Part shown: positions 35,694-49,200 of the stretch, piece after piece
How the letters are laid out: each line of letters starts with the position of its first letter
How positions within the stretch are numbered: position 1 is the stretch's first letter
Position numbers and translations under genes: made by a program
The notes under the pieces: model-generated
What the model saw: the letters and a program-made list of their open reading frames with translations, nothing else
Database searches by the model: none
What the model was told of the DNA's origin: nothing
Source of the DNA: Runella defluvii
GTDB lineage: Bacteria; Bacteroidota; Bacteroidia; Cytophagales; Spirosomataceae
Direction of reading: 5' to 3'
Length of the DNA: 64,000 nucleotides
Assembly (NCBI RefSeq): GCF_014195535.1
Contig: NZ_JACIBY010000016.1
Location: forward strand, 1 to 64,000

Positions 35694-36581
35694 ATGTGTA
35701 GCGTATCATTTTTTTCAGGTACCAGTTACTCAGGTAATGGTAAAGCCTACAATGGCCAGCAAGGCCAAGCCGATTTGGGGACGCAATACTACAAAGCGAA
35801 TGAAAAAGACGACCTCAAAAACGATATTCAGTCGGTGCAGACCGACGGTAACGGTTGGGTGATTGTGTTTGACGAATTAAACTACCAAGGGAACTCCCTA
35901 CTTATACCTAACAATTCAACTATTACAGATTTGGAAGCATATCCTCGTGGAGACGGTGGGGATTGGAAAAAGCAAATCCAGAGCTTTCTGATGTACGATG
36001 CGCAGCCTGGCTTCTGGAATTTTAACCCACCCATGCCACAAATCAACGAAGCCGCTTTTAGTAAGTTATTTCCTGATTCGTACGAAGACGATAAACTAGC
36101 GGGGGCGGCCATTGCTTACAACATCGAAGACTCGGTGTATCGGATTTATATGCCGACGTTTTCGTGGAGAGATATTAATTCTACCTGCTATTATGTTCAT
36201 TTAGACCACGAAAACTCCGCCGCTACCGACGACCACGCCGAATTTTATGCGGTTTTTGACAACAATGGAAACTTAACCGACATTCAAAATTTCAATTGGT
36301 CAGAAGGAGGGGCTTTTAACATAACCAGCAATGCCGTTGATGCCATCGAAGACATTGTGTCGCTGACGGGAGACCTTTTGGACGTGGTAACTGATGGGGT
36401 TTCGACGGAGGTAGCCGATGTGTTTAATGACGTGTTTAGTGTCGGTTGTAAGATTTTTAATTTTGCTTGTGGGCAAATTTACAAATACACCGACAACGGC
36501 GGGGTGTTCTACTTCCTTCCTGTTATTATCCACATCATCAACCGTCTAACCTGCTCTGTGAATGCAGGAACGGTAGATTAA
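35694..36581 (+). CDS. Beta/gamma-crystallin-like protein
   Basis: The protein has 295 aa from ATG 35694. The first ~100 residues contain two segments with the crystallin Greek-key signature [FY]-x4-[FY]-x-G: FSGTSYSG near residue 6 and FDELNYQG near residue 59, the second followed by a pattern typical of the family (NSLLIPNNSTITDL, then WKKQIQSF). Bacterial beta/gamma-crystallins usually bind Ca. The remaining ~190 residues (FPDSYEDDKLAGAAIAYNIE onwards, ending in a Cys-containing hydrophobic segment FLPVIIHIINRL) match nothing I recognise. There is no Sec signal peptide and no T9SS tail, so it is cytoplasmic or exported by another route. It forms a unit with the next gene (39-bp gap) and shares its promoter type with A5 and A7. 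Function is unknown; the fold assignment is moderately sure. Confidence 0.75.
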   Translation: MCSVSFFSGTSYSGNGKAYNGQQGQADLGTQYYKANEKDDLKNDIQSVQTDGNGWVIVFDELNYQGNSLLIPNNSTITDLEAYPRGDGGDWKKQIQSFLMYDAQPGFWNFNPPMPQINEAAFSKLFPDSYEDDKLAGAAIAYNIEDSVYRIYMPTFSWRDINSTCYYVHLDHENSAATDDHAEFYAVFDNNGNLTDIQNFNWSEGGAFNITSNAVDAIEDIVSLTGDLLDVVTDGVSTEVADVFNDVFSVGCKIFNFACGQIYKYTDNGGVFYFLPVIIHIINRLTCSVNAGTVD

Positions 36582-36620
36582 TGTGTCCAATTCATCTCTC
36601 ACCCCCTTAATTTTAAAACA

Positions 36621-37124
36621 ATGCAATTCAATAATACCACTTTCGAAAGCGCCTTAGATACCTATAATTCAACCGATTTGGTTCTACAGGGGCCTTGGAT
36701 GCCTTGGCAAGGTTACACAGGGCAAAACAATGAGGTACTACAATATACATACAATACGCAATCTTACCGAACTTGGAACCAAGAGTCTTCGCAAACAAAC
36801 GTTCCGATTACTTCCCTAAATTTGGGATTAATGGTGTCGTGCAAACTAGATTGTGTACGTTCAAAACAAGATGACCACATCATTATTTTGGTAGGTTTTA
36901 TGTTGGACAACAATCTGCCTAAAATTTGTTTTGCCCAAGCCTTGGTAGAATTTACCGACGGTACTGCGCCTAACATCAACACGGGGCCAATTGCCTCGGG
37001 CGATATTTCGCAAGGTATTTATGACGCTATTAATACCCAAACCCAAGGCCAAGGAACGGGGCGTTCTGACTTTCCGTACATCGCTAAAGCCAACATCGAC
37101 TGCATCGTTGCGTCGGTAAGTTAA
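36621..37124 (+). CDS. Small protein of unknown function, second gene of the crystallin unit
   Basis: The protein has 167 aa from ATG 36621, starting 39 bp after the crystallin-like gene with no terminator between, so co-transcription is likely. I do not recognise the family. The sequence is soluble-looking and rich in Asn, Gln and Thr, with a possible beta-rich middle (VSCKLDCVRSKQDDHIIILV) and no signal peptide, membrane span or T9SS tail. One possibility is a partner of the crystallin-like protein. A strong terminator follows. Confidence 0.75.
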   Translation: MQFNNTTFESALDTYNSTDLVLQGPWMPWQGYTGQNNEVLQYTYNTQSYRTWNQESSQTNVPITSLNLGLMVSCKLDCVRSKQDDHIIILVGFMLDNNLPKICFAQALVEFTDGTAPNINTGPIASGDISQGIYDAINTQTQGQGTGRSDFPYIAKANIDCIVASVS

Positions 37125-37161
37125 CATCCCAATCCTGTAAGCGTTTAATAAAAAAGCCCTT

Positions 37162-37188
37162 AAAAAGCCTCATTTTGAGGCTTTTTTT
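37162..37188 (+). terminator. Terminator after the crystallin unit
   Basis: aaaaagcctca (37162-37172) pairs perfectly with tgaggcttttt (37176-37186) around a ttt loop, and the T-run continues to 37188. Confidence 0.85.
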
Positions 37189-37194
37189 GTGTCC

Positions 37195-37261
37195 TGCGTC
37201 AAATGTGCTAAAGAATGCGCCGTTTGTGCTAACACTTGCTAGGCTGAAAACCACACATTTG
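37195..37261 (+). promoter_or_regulatory. Tandem AraC-type operator and -7 box of A5
   Basis: TGCGTCAAATGTGCTAA (37195-37211) and TGCGCCGTTTGTGCTAA (37216-37232) are direct 17-bp sites with a 21-bp period. TTTG follows after 25 nt (37258-37261) and the ATG 28 bp later. From the terminator T-run onward, 37181-37233 matches 35557-35609 at 48 of 53 positions, so the terminator-operator cassette was probably duplicated as a unit. Confidence 0.65.
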
Positions 37262-37289
37262 CTTCTGTCTTATCCAACTCACTCTACTC

Positions 37290-40200
37290 ATGAAAAAGCT
37301 CTTTTACCTCCTAGTTTTCCTTTGGTGTGTACAGCCCGTTTTGGGACAAAACTCTTTCTTTGGTAACCCGAAATCGGATGCTTCAAGTTCGGTTTTTCAA
37401 CAGTCGCCGTCAGCGTTTCAATATACCAAAAAAGCAAGAATGAGCCAGCCAGTTTTGTTGGCCGCCAACCCACTTGAAGCAGGCACACGCGCGCACCAAA
37501 CAACCATGACGTCCCCGAACGCCAGGGCGCTTAAACCTCTCAGTACAATTACTGTAACGACATTGTCAGACCAAGTGAGCGTCAATGGTCAATGTTCACT
37601 TCGGGAAGCAATTGCCAATGCCAACAACGACGCCGCCACCAATTCCGACTGTGCAGCAGGCTCGGGAGCGGATGTGATTGTGTTGAATGCAACAGGAACC
37701 TATACCTTGGGAGGAACAGAGCTTTCCATCACCAGTGCTATTACCATCCAAGAAGGTTCGGGGGTGACAGCAACTATCAGTGGCAACAACGCCTCGCGCG
37801 TTTTTAACGTTTCTACTACCAATGGGAATCTGAAGCTTAACGGGTTGACAGTGGAAAATGGGAGTACAACAACAGCGGGAGGATGCATTCAACTGGGGGC
37901 GAATACAAGACTTGAATTTTTAAGTGGGGTATTACAAAACTGTAGTTCAACCGTAAATGGTGGTGCCATTGGTACAATTGCGTCGCCACATGCTATTACC
38001 ATTTACCAATCAACACTCCAAAATAATACTTCAGGTGGCTTTGGTGGGGCTATTTTTCAATCTGGTACAGCTGAATACCTATCGGTGTATCAAACAACCT
38101 TTAACAACAATCAGTCAGGTGGTGGTACACTCGGCGGCGGCGGTGCTCTTCATTGGTTGGATAGTGCCGGAGGTACTTTGGAAATCGGCGATAATTCTTT
38201 TACCAATAATAGAACACAGGCTACTGCTACGACTGATGCACTAGGAGGGGCTATTTATGTAAATGTTGGGAGTACTTCTACGACAGAAATCACTGGTTCA
38301 ACGTTTACGGATAATCAAGCACTCAATGCGTCAAATTTGAACCGCGGGGGAGCATTTTACAAAACGGGAACAGGTTCACTAACGTTCAGTAATAACATTC
38401 TGACAGGCAACAGTGCCGCTTCTGATGGAGGGGGGATTTTTAATAACCAAGGCACGCTTTCGGTAAAAAATACAGAGATTGCTGGCAGCGCTACTTCGGC
38501 CAATGGCGGTGGGGTTGCGAACGTGAGTGGGGCGACGTTAAACTTGGTTGGTTCGGCTATTTCGGGTTACAGTGCCACAAACGGAGGGGGAGCGTGGAAT
38601 GCAGGAACGTTGAGAATTGTCAATAGTACTATTTCGGGTAATACAGCTAGTAGCGGTGGAGGTATTTGGAATACAACGGGGACGATTACGCTCAGGAATG
38701 CCACTATATCGAATAACACCGCCACCACAGGCGGGGGAATAAATAGTAGTAGTGGAATTGTTAGCTTAGGAAACACGATAGTTGCAGGAAATACGGCCGC
38801 AACTGGTGCTGACATTTCAGGGACGATTAATTCGTCTGGGTATAATTTATTTAGTAACTCAAGTGGCATGACGGGCACTGGTCCAACCGATATTGTTAAT
38901 GCTTCACCTGGATTATTGCCTTTGACCAATGATGGTGGACTAACCAAGACGCACGCATTATTGCTGGAGAGCCCCGCTTTAAATGCAGGAGTCAGTGTAC
39001 TCGCAAAAGATGTTTCAAATAGCAATGCCGATTTGACTACTGACCAACGCGGAGGTGGGTTCGTAAGAAAGTTTGGTACCAGTGTTGATATTGGCGCTTA
39101 TGAGCTTGCTTGTTCGGGTCCGTTGGTAGTAAATACGCTAAGTGATGGAGTCGATGCAGTTCCTGGGGATGGTGTTTGTGCCACATCGGGTGGAGTGTGT
39201 ACTTTACGGGCAGCTATTCAGGAGGCCAATGCACTGACAAGTTGCAATAGTTCTATTACTATTAGCATTACTGCCACAGGTACAATAAACCTGACGAGCG
39301 CACTTCCAGCTATCGACCATGACCTGAGCATTACGGGGCCTGGGGCAAATGTATTGTCGGTAACTGGTGCAAACTTATACCGTCCATTTACCATCAATAC
39401 TGGAAAAGTGGTTGCTATTTCGGCCTTGACCGTTACCAACGGTTACGATGCAAACCAAGCAGGAGCCATCCAAAATTATGGTACCTTGACAATGACCAAT
39501 TGTACCGTGAAAAGCAGTTCCGCACCACAAGGGGGAGGAGTTCAGAACGATGGGGTACTCACCATGACGGGTTGTACCATCAACAGTAATACTTCAACGG
39601 GAGCGGGGGCAGCTTTTGCCATGTACGGAACCACCACCACCCTCGTTAATTGTACCGTTAGTGGGAATACTGCAAGTAGTACAGGGGGCGGTTTTTTGGT
39701 TGGATTGGGTACCTTAAATCTAACCAATTGCACCGTAACGAACAATACGGCTACTGATGGTGGGGCAATGAATTTGTCGGGTTCAGCCCATGTGCTCAAA
39801 AACTCAATCATTGCAGGAAATGTTGCTACCAATACGAGCAATGAAAATATTGCAGGTTCGGTGAGCGCTTCTAGCTCCTACAATCTAATTGGCGCAGGAG
39901 GTGTAGGAGGATTGACCAACGGAACAAATAATAATCAAGTGGGGATTGCGAATGTCTATCTTGCTGTATTGGCCGACAACGGTGGACCGACCCAAACCCA
40001 CGCTTTGTTAGCCAATAGCCCAGCACTTGACAAAGGTGCGGCGATAGCAGGGCTTACCACCGACCAGCGCGGTCAAGTTCGTGCCTACGATATTTCTACC
40101 ATTGCAGCGTCAAGCGGGGGGGATAATAGCGACATTGGAGCATACGAAGCAATTCCATCGTGTAATACCGTCGCCCTTAGCCCATCTTCATTACCTAGTG

Positions 40201-43200
40201 GAACGGTAGGTGTCAATTATTCCCAAAGTATTACTGCAACGGGCGGGACAGCCCCTTATACTTACTCCGTCACATCGGGTAGCGTACCAGCGGGGCTTAC
40301 TTTACAAAGTGATGGAACATGGAGCGGTTCGCCAACGGAGGGAGGTACTTTCAACTTTACCGTTACTGCCATTTATGGCCTTGGCTGTTCAGGAAGCCAA
40401 GCATATACGCTAACTATTAATGGGTGCTCAAGTGCCCGTACTTTCACCGTCAATGATACAGGAGATGGCGCCGATACCAATCCTGGGGATAATACTTGCG
40501 CTACGGCAGGAGGGACTTGTACTCTTCGCGCCGCAATGCAAGAAATTATGGCTTCAGGGGGCTGTTCTAATACAATTAATTTTAGCGTAACGGGTACGAT
40601 TAATATCGCGACCGCCTTGCCAGACATTACACTCCCCTTGACCATCAATGGAGGAACCAGTGGAATGACCATTAATCGTAGCAGTGGGGTTGCTTTTCGT
40701 ATTTTTACGGTGAATAGCGGCGTCGTATCCTTCAACAAATTGACGATTAGCAACGGTAGTGGAGTGGAAGGAGGGGGTATCTATAACGCCGCTACCCTTA
40801 CGCTCACGGAATGTGTGCTCAGTGGAAATACGACAACAGGAGCTCGGCCACTTACAGGAGGAGGAGCGGGAGTTTTCAACGCGGGTACGGGTGTGCTAAC
40901 CCTCAACCGCTGTGCTGTGGTGAATAACATTGCTACGGGGCAAGCGGGCAACGGTGGCGCAGGGAGTGGCGGTGGCGGCGGTGGCCTTGGAGGAGGAATT
41001 TTAAACAACGGAGGAACGGTTAATAGTACCAATACAACCTTTTCTGGAAACCAAGCAGTTGGTGGAGCAGGTGGGGGAGGGACAAGCGGATGTTGCGTTG
41101 GAAGCGGTGGTTCAGGTGGTGGAAATGGTGGTGTAGGAGGTTCTGCCCTCAATCCTTCACTCCCCACGGCGGGCAACTTCGGCGGCGGTGGCGGCGGTGG
41201 TGGAAACGGTTACAATGGTGCTGCTGGTGGACGTTTCGGTGGTGGCGGCGGTGGTGGCCAAGCGGCAGGAGGTGGGACAAGTGGCGGTGCCGCGGGTTTC
41301 TTGGGAGGCAGTGGTGGGGCAGGAAGTTCTTCGGTTTCTCGCAACGGTGCAGGTGGCGGTGGCGGTGGTGCTGGGGGAGCTATTTTTCAAAATGGCGGGA
41401 CTACCACCCTTTTAAACGTTACCATTGTAAATAACACTGTGACGGGAGGGGCTGGAGGAACTTCGTCCAACGGCCCAAGCAATGGAGGAGCAGGGAGTAG
41501 CCGTGGTGGAGGTATCTACAACGAATCAGGGACCGTTACGTTAAAAAACGCCATTGTGGCGGCCAATAACGCACAACAAAGTAGCTACGCTGATTTTGAC
41601 AATAATAGTGCGGCTTTTACCACAAATGGCTACAATCTTTTTGGGAGTGGTTCGGGGGCGCCTACGGGTGGTTCGCAAGACCAAAGTATTGCTTCAAGCA
41701 GCGTATTTACGACGGTCGTAAGTGCTTTGGGGTATTTTGGAGGAGGGACGGTACCGTCACATAGGCTCTTATCGGGTAGTCCAGCAATCGACAAAGGAAG
41801 CGCGGCGGTCAGTGTTGACCAACGAAACCTTACTCGCCCCGTCGATCAGCCTGGGGTCAGTTCTGCCCCAGGAGGCGATGGAAGTGACATCGGAGCACTG
41901 GAAGCACAAATCTGCTCAGGGACAGTAGCAGTTTCTCCAAGCACCATACCCACCGTTGGTTCGGGTGCTCCTTATAATTTAACATTAAGCGGAAGTGGTG
42001 GAACTGCGCCTTACTTTTTTAACTTAATCTCGGGTAGTTTACCTACGGGACTAATCCTGTCGCCTACAGGAAGTTTATCGGGTACTCCGACCGTTAATGG
42101 TACTTACAATTTTACGATTCAAGTTGCTGACAATCTTGGTTGTGTCTCCGACCAAGCTTATACGGTGGTTGTATTTTGTCCAACCATTACCACCCACCCG
42201 ACCAGTCAGGTGATTTGTGGAGGGACAACGGCGACCCTGTCTGTGGCAGTTGATAACTCAGCTGGGGTAAGCTACCAATGGCGAAAAGGTGGAGTAACTA
42301 TCGACGGAGAAACGAATAGTACGCTTACAATCTCTTCTTTTTCGTCGGCCAATGAGGGTAGTTATGACGTGGTGGTAAGTACGGCTGCTTGTGCCATGAT
42401 TCCTTCCAATGCCGCCACTTTGACCCTTGCTGGAACGACAACCATGACCAATGCCATGCCGTATTGGGGAGGGCAGTTGAACGGAAATCAGTTTCAAGTG
42501 GGTACTGTCAATAGTAGCGGTTCAAATACGTGGCCATCAACGGAGCCACCTGGTAATGTTTTTGACGGGACATTTGCCAAATCGCTCATTCGGGTAACAA
42601 CCAACGCAGGGTATATTTTTACCCCCGCAAGTTGCAGTCAATCAGGGCGAGTTATCAATTCTTTTAGAATTTATACTGCCAACGACACACCTGACCGCGA
42701 CCCCTCAAGTTACTCCCTTTATGGTACTAACTCGGCGATTTCAGGAAATGGCCCCTTTGATGCTACTCAGTTTACTCTTATTGCTTCGGGCGCTCTTGCA
42801 TTGCCTTCTGGAAGGAATACGAGTACGTTAGACAACGCCAATTCGCAGTTGGTGAGCTTTACAAATACGACTCCCTATACCTCGTTTATGTTGGTTTTTC
42901 CAACCATTAAGAACGCTGGGGCCACAATAAGCACACAAATTGGGGAGATTAAATTGTATCCCGAAAATAACCAACCTACCTTAAATACGACGACCGTAAG
43001 CATCGCCCAAGGAGTAACTACCACAGGTACGTCAATGGGGAGTGCTACGTCGGGGACTACACAAGCGCCCAATACCCTTACGACGGCTGTCAGTAGCGAT
43101 GGAACAAACTTTGGCTCGTCGGCTACGTTGAATGGAGTCACGCTCAATAACGTCGTTGTGGCAGCCGATGGAAATGTAACGGCGAATGTGAGTGCTTCCT

Positions 43201-46200
43201 GTACGGCTACTAATGGTAGCTTTACCGTTAAAATTACAAATAATCAAAGTCAGAGTGTTTTGGCTACGGTGGCAATTAACGTCGCTGCCAATTCCGCCCC
43301 AACATTGACGTATGGCAATGCTTCTGTCAATACGGGTACCGCTACCACGGTCAATCCTGCTACTGGCGCTTCTGACAATGGAAGTATTTCGACCATTGTG
43401 TTACAAAGCGTTTCGCCAGCTACTTCACCTGCTACCTTGACGGTGGACAACGTAACGGGGGGAGTGACAGTACCCAACAATGTACCAGCAGGCGTTTATA
43501 CGGTCACCGTTCGTGCCACGGACAATTGTAGCAGCTTTACCGATGCTACCTTTACGTTGACCGTCCAGTCGGCCGACTACGCCATTTCTATTGCAAGTAA
43601 CGTGCTTACCATCAACGATGTATCGGGCAATGGCGAAGCGCTGAATATCTCCGAAAGCGGTAGCAATATTCGTTTTAACGTAACAGGCCGTACGTATTCA
43701 ATAAACGGTGGGGCAATTACCCCATTTACTACTCCTGCGGATGTGGCACTTGCGGGAATTACCAGCATTGTAGTAAACACTAGCACAGGCAATGACATCA
43801 TCAATGTGGGAGGCTTTGCCTCCAACCCCCTTCCTAGCCTAAGCATCAATGGCGGCACGGGAGACGATCAGGTGAACTTTAATGGTGACATCAACTTTGT
43901 GGCTAATGCTAACTTGGATGTGGATTTGCAAAACGATGATGCCAATCCTGGCACGGATCAGGTTTCTTTTACGAACAATGCTAATCTATTACTCACGGGC
44001 ACTGGTGCCGCTGTCCTAAAAGTCAGTCGTAACATTGTCTTTAGCAATGGCACCGCTTCTCTCGAAACCACCGACGGGAACCTGACTTTGGAAGCTAATC
44101 AGCAGACTACAGCCAGTACAGGCAACTTTGTCGGCGTATCGGTCAATGGCGCTACCGTAAGGGTCAATGGTACAGGTTCACTCAGCGTTAAAGGCAAAAG
44201 TGGCGACGACTCAGCCATTAATCAATTTGGAATAGTTGTACAAAATGGCGGATTGATTAGTGGTGGTACCAGTGGTACTGCTACGATAGAGGGTTCGGTA
44301 GGTGCTGGATCTGCCAATGGTAATATTGGCGTGTATGTCACGGGAACTAATGCCCGCATTAGTTCTTTGGGTGGGAATGTATCGGTAGTGGGTTCGGGAG
44401 GAAGTACGGGGGCAAGTTCAACCTGTAGTGGTGTAGTGGTAATCACAAATGGAACCATCACTGCGGGTGGCAGTGGCACTGTAACGGTAAGTGGTACGGG
44501 TGGCGCTGGCAGTGGTAACTTTAATGCAGGGGTTTACGTCGCAGGAACGGTCAATACATTGATTACTTCTTCGGGGGGAAATGTGAGCGTAACTGGCATT
44601 GGCGGAGGTACTGGTTCAGGGAATAACAATCACGGCATTTGGCAGGAGTTAGGAGGCACCATTACGGCAGGGGGGAGTGGCTTAGTAACTGTGCAAGGTA
44701 CGGGAGGAGCTACTACTGGAAACAATAATAATGGCGTTTACATGAAAGATGCCAATACCAAAATCACTTCTGGGGGAGGTAATGTCAGTGTAACAGGTAT
44801 CGAAGGGGGAGGAGCAGGTAGTTTGGGTATTAGCCAAGCTAGTTCATTAGGTATTACTACCGCCACCAACGGCGGTAACATCGCCCTCATTGCCAATAGC
44901 ATGGATTTAGCGAGTACCATCAGCACTCAAGTCGCAGGCAGCACTACTTTACGGCCATATACCAACAACGTAGCCATCAACCTCGGCACATCTACGAACA
45001 GCATCGGTGGGCCGTTGGGGCTTAGCGATACCGAACTAGACAACATTACCACAGGTACGCTCATCATTGGTAATGCCAACAGTGGAAATCTTACTGTTTC
45101 TGGGGAAATCTCTCGCCCTGCGAGTACCAATGTACAGCTTGTCAGTGGGGGAGATGTTCTCATCAGTGGCGGTGGGTTTAATACGAGTGGAGGTACTTTA
45201 TTGCTCGACCCAGGTACGTCAACAGCAGCTGTAAAACCTACGTTCAACGGCACGGATGCAACGGCGAGTACACTATCGTTGGGGGGCGACTTAAATATTG
45301 CTATCAACGGTATGACGGTCGGAGATGGAACAGGTAGTACATATTCCCAGCTCAATGTGGTGGGTGGGGTGAATTTGTTGGGGGTTAACTTGGTGTTGAG
45401 TGGTACGACTACGCTGGTGGGAGGAGAGACGTTTGTAATTGTGGACAACGATGGTACGGAAGCTATTAGTGGCACCTTTACTAATTTTGCTCAAGGCGCA
45501 ACGTTGTCAAACTTTTTAAATTCAGGGTTGAATGCGACGATTAGTTATACGGGCGGAACTAATAACAATGATGTAGTGATAACGGTGGAGCAAGTATGCC
45601 CAACGGTATCCAATGCGGGTCCTGACCAAACTCCAGCCTGCGGTACAACGCAGGTGACTCTAGCAGGTAATGCACCGACGATCGGTACGGGTGTTTGGAG
45701 TGTGGTAAGTGGCACGGGTGGAACGTTTGGAAATACTTCGAGCCCGACATCAACTTTTAACGGGACCGCAGGTATTGCTTATACATTGCGTTGGACGACC
45801 ACGAATGGAAGTTGTACTTCGAGCGATGATGTAACGATTACATTCAACCAAAACCCGACGGTATCTAATGCGGGTCTTGACCAAACTCCAGCTTGTGGAA
45901 CAACGCAGGTGACTTTAGCAGGTAACACGCCAACGGTAGGGACGGGTGTCTGGAGTGTGGTAAGTGGCACGGGAGGGACATTTGGTAATGCGAATAGCCC
46001 GACATCAATGTTTAGCGGAACGGCAGGAAGTACTTACACATTGCGTTGGACGATTACGAATGGAAGTTGTACTTCTACCGATGATGTGATTATTACTTTC
46101 AACCAAAACCCGACAACCTCTAACGCTGGCCCCGACCAAACGGGAGCGACTACTTGCGGTTTAACGCAGGTTACTTTGTCGGGCAATACGCCGACAGTAG

Positions 46201-49200
46201 GTACGGGTTCCTGGAGTGTGGTAAGCGGTACAGGAGGGGCCTTTGGTACTGTTTCGAGCCCGACGTCAACGTTTAGCGGGACGGCAGGAAGCACTTACAC
46301 ATTGCGTTGGACGATTACGAATGGAAGTTGTACTTCTACTGATGATGTGATTATTACTTTCAACCAAAACCCGACGGTATCTAATGCAGGTCCTGACCAA
46401 ACTCCAGCCTGCGGTACAACCCAGGTAACTTTAGCGGGTAACACGCCAACGGTCGGAACGGGTGTCTGGACAGTGGTAAGTGGTACGGGAGGAACCTTTG
46501 GCGATGCTTCGAGTCCGACATCAACTTTTAACGGGATAGCAGGTAATAGTTATACATTGCGCTGGACGATTACAAATGGAAGTTGTACTTCTACCGATGA
46601 TGTAACGATTAGTTTCAACCAAAACCCGACGACGGCGAATGCGGGTCTTGACCAAATTCCAGCGTGTGGTACAACGCAGGTGACTTTAGCGGGTAACACG
46701 CCAACGGTCGGAACGGGTGTCTGGACAGTGGTAAGTGGGACAGGAGGAACGTTTGGCGATGCTTCGAGTCCGACGTCAACGTTTAACGGGACCGCAGGAA
46801 GTACTTACACATTGCGTTGGACGACCACGAATGGAAGTTGTACTTCTACCGATGATGTAACGATTAGTTTCAACCAAAACCCGACGGTATCCAATGCGGG
46901 TCCTGACCAAACTCCAGCCTGTGGTACAACGCAGGTGACTTTAGCAGGTAACACGCCAACGGTCGGAACGGGTGTTTGGAGTGTGTTAAGTGGGACAGGA
47001 GGAACGTTTGGCGATGCTTCGAGCTCAATGTCAACTTTTAACGGGACCTCAGGAAGTACTTACACATTGCGTTGGACGACCACGAATGGAAGTTGTACTT
47101 CCAGCGATGATGTAACGATTAGTTTCAACCAAAACCCGACGACGGCGAATGCGGGTCCTGACCAAACTCCAGCCTGTGGAACAACGCAGGTGACTTTAGC
47201 AGGTAATGCACCGACGATCGGTACGGGTATTTGGAGTGTGGTAAGTGGCACGGGTGGAACGTTTGGTACTGTTTCGAGCCCGACGTCAACTTTTAACGGG
47301 ACAGCAGGTAATAGTTATACATTGCGCTGGACGATTACAAATGGAAGTTGTACTTCTACCGATGATGTAACGATTAGTTTCAACCAAAACCCGACGACGG
47401 CGAATGCGGGTCTTGACCAAATTCCAGCGTGTGGTACAACGCAGGTGACTTTAGCGGGTAACACGCCAACGGTCGGAACGGGTGTCTGGACAGTGGTAAG
47501 TGGGACAGGAGGAACGTTTGGCGATGCTTCGAGTCCGACGTCAACGTTTAACGGGACCGCAGGAAGTACTTACACATTGCGTTGGACGACCACGAATGGA
47601 AGTTGTACTTCTACCGATGATGTAACGATTAGTTTCAACCAAAACCCGACGGTATCCAATGCGGGTCCTGACCAAACTCCAGCCTGTGGTACAACGCAGG
47701 TGACTTTAGCAGGTAACACGCCAACGGTCGGAACGGGTGTTTGGAGTGTGTTAAGTGGGACAGGAGGAACGTTTGGCGATGCTTCGAGCTCAATGTCAAC
47801 TTTTAACGGGACCGCAGGAAGTACTTACACATTGCGTTGGACGACCACGAATGGAAGTTGTACTTCCAGCGATGATGTAACGATTAGTTTCAACCAAAAC
47901 CCGACGACTTCCAATGCGGGTCCTGACCAAACCCCAGCCTGTGGAACAACGCAGGTGACTTTAGCAGGTAATGAACCGATGGTAGGGACGGGTGTTTGGA
48001 GTGTGTTAAGTGGGACAGGAGGAACGTTTGGCGATGCTTCGAGCTCAATGTCAACTTTTAACGGGACCGCAGGAAGTACTTACACATTGCGTTGGACGAC
48101 CACGAATGGAAGTTGTACTTCCAGCGATGATGTAACGATTAGTTTCAACCAAAACCCGACGACTTCCAATGCGGGTCCTGACCAAACCCCAGCCTGTGGA
48201 ACAACGCAGGTGACTTTAGCAGGTAATGAACCGATGGTAGGGACGGGTGTTTGGAGTGTGGTTAGTGGTACGGGAGGGATATTTGGTAATGCGAATAGCC
48301 CGACGTCAACTTTTAACGGGACAGCAGGTAGCGCTTATACATTGCGTTGGACGATTACGAATGGAAGTTGTACTTCCAGCGATGATGTAACGATTAGTTT
48401 CAACCAAAACCCGACGGTATCCAATGCGGGTCCTGACCAAACTCCAGCTTGTGGTACAACGCAGGTGACTTTAGCAGGTAATGCACCGACGGTGGGGACG
48501 GGTGTTTGGAGTGTGGTAAGTGGTACGGGCGGGACGTTTGGCGATGCTTCGAGCCCGACGTCAACTTTTAACGGGACAGCAGGTAGCGCTTATACATTGC
48601 GTTGGACGATTACGAATGGAAGTTGTACTTCTACCGATGATGTAACGATTACATTCAACCAAAACCCGACCGTATCCAATGCGGGTCCTGACCAAACCCC
48701 AGCTTGTGGTACAACGCAGGTAACTTTAGCGGGTAACACGCCGACGATCGGTACGGGTATTTGGAGTGTGGTAAGTGGCACAGGAGGGACATTTGGTAAT
48801 ACTTCGAGCCCGACGTCAACTTTTAACGGGACAGCAGGTAGCGTTTACACATTGCGTTGGACGATCACGAATGGAAGTTGTACTTCTAGCGATGATGTAA
48901 CGATTAGTTTTAGCCAAAACCCGACGGTATCCAATGCGGGTCCTGACCAAGCTCCAGCTTGCGGTACAACGCAGGTAACTTTAGCAGGTAATGCACCAAC
49001 GGTGGGAACGGGTGTATGGAGTGTGGTAAGTGGCACGGGTGGAACTTTTGGGGATGCGAATAGTGCTACATCAAGTTTTACAGGCGTAGCGGGCAATAGT
49101 TATGTACTTCGCTGGACGATAAGTAATGGGCAATGCAGCGCCTCAACGGACGATGTGAGTGTGGCGTTCACGCAAACCCCAACGACTTCCAATGCAGGTC

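Noticed and set aside
31189-37124. Polysaccharide utilisation locus driven by HTCS1
   Set aside because: No SusC/SusD pair or glycoside hydrolase is present in the window, so only the sensor type recalls such loci.
41090-41434. Trp/Arg-rich ORF in the Gly-rich block of A5
   Set aside because: It is an out-of-frame reading of GGN-rich DNA.
44927-45475. 182-aa reverse-strand ORF inside A5
   Set aside because: It mirrors a Thr/Val/Gly-rich coding region where the opposite frame lacks stops; the product is Pro/Val-rich with no domain.
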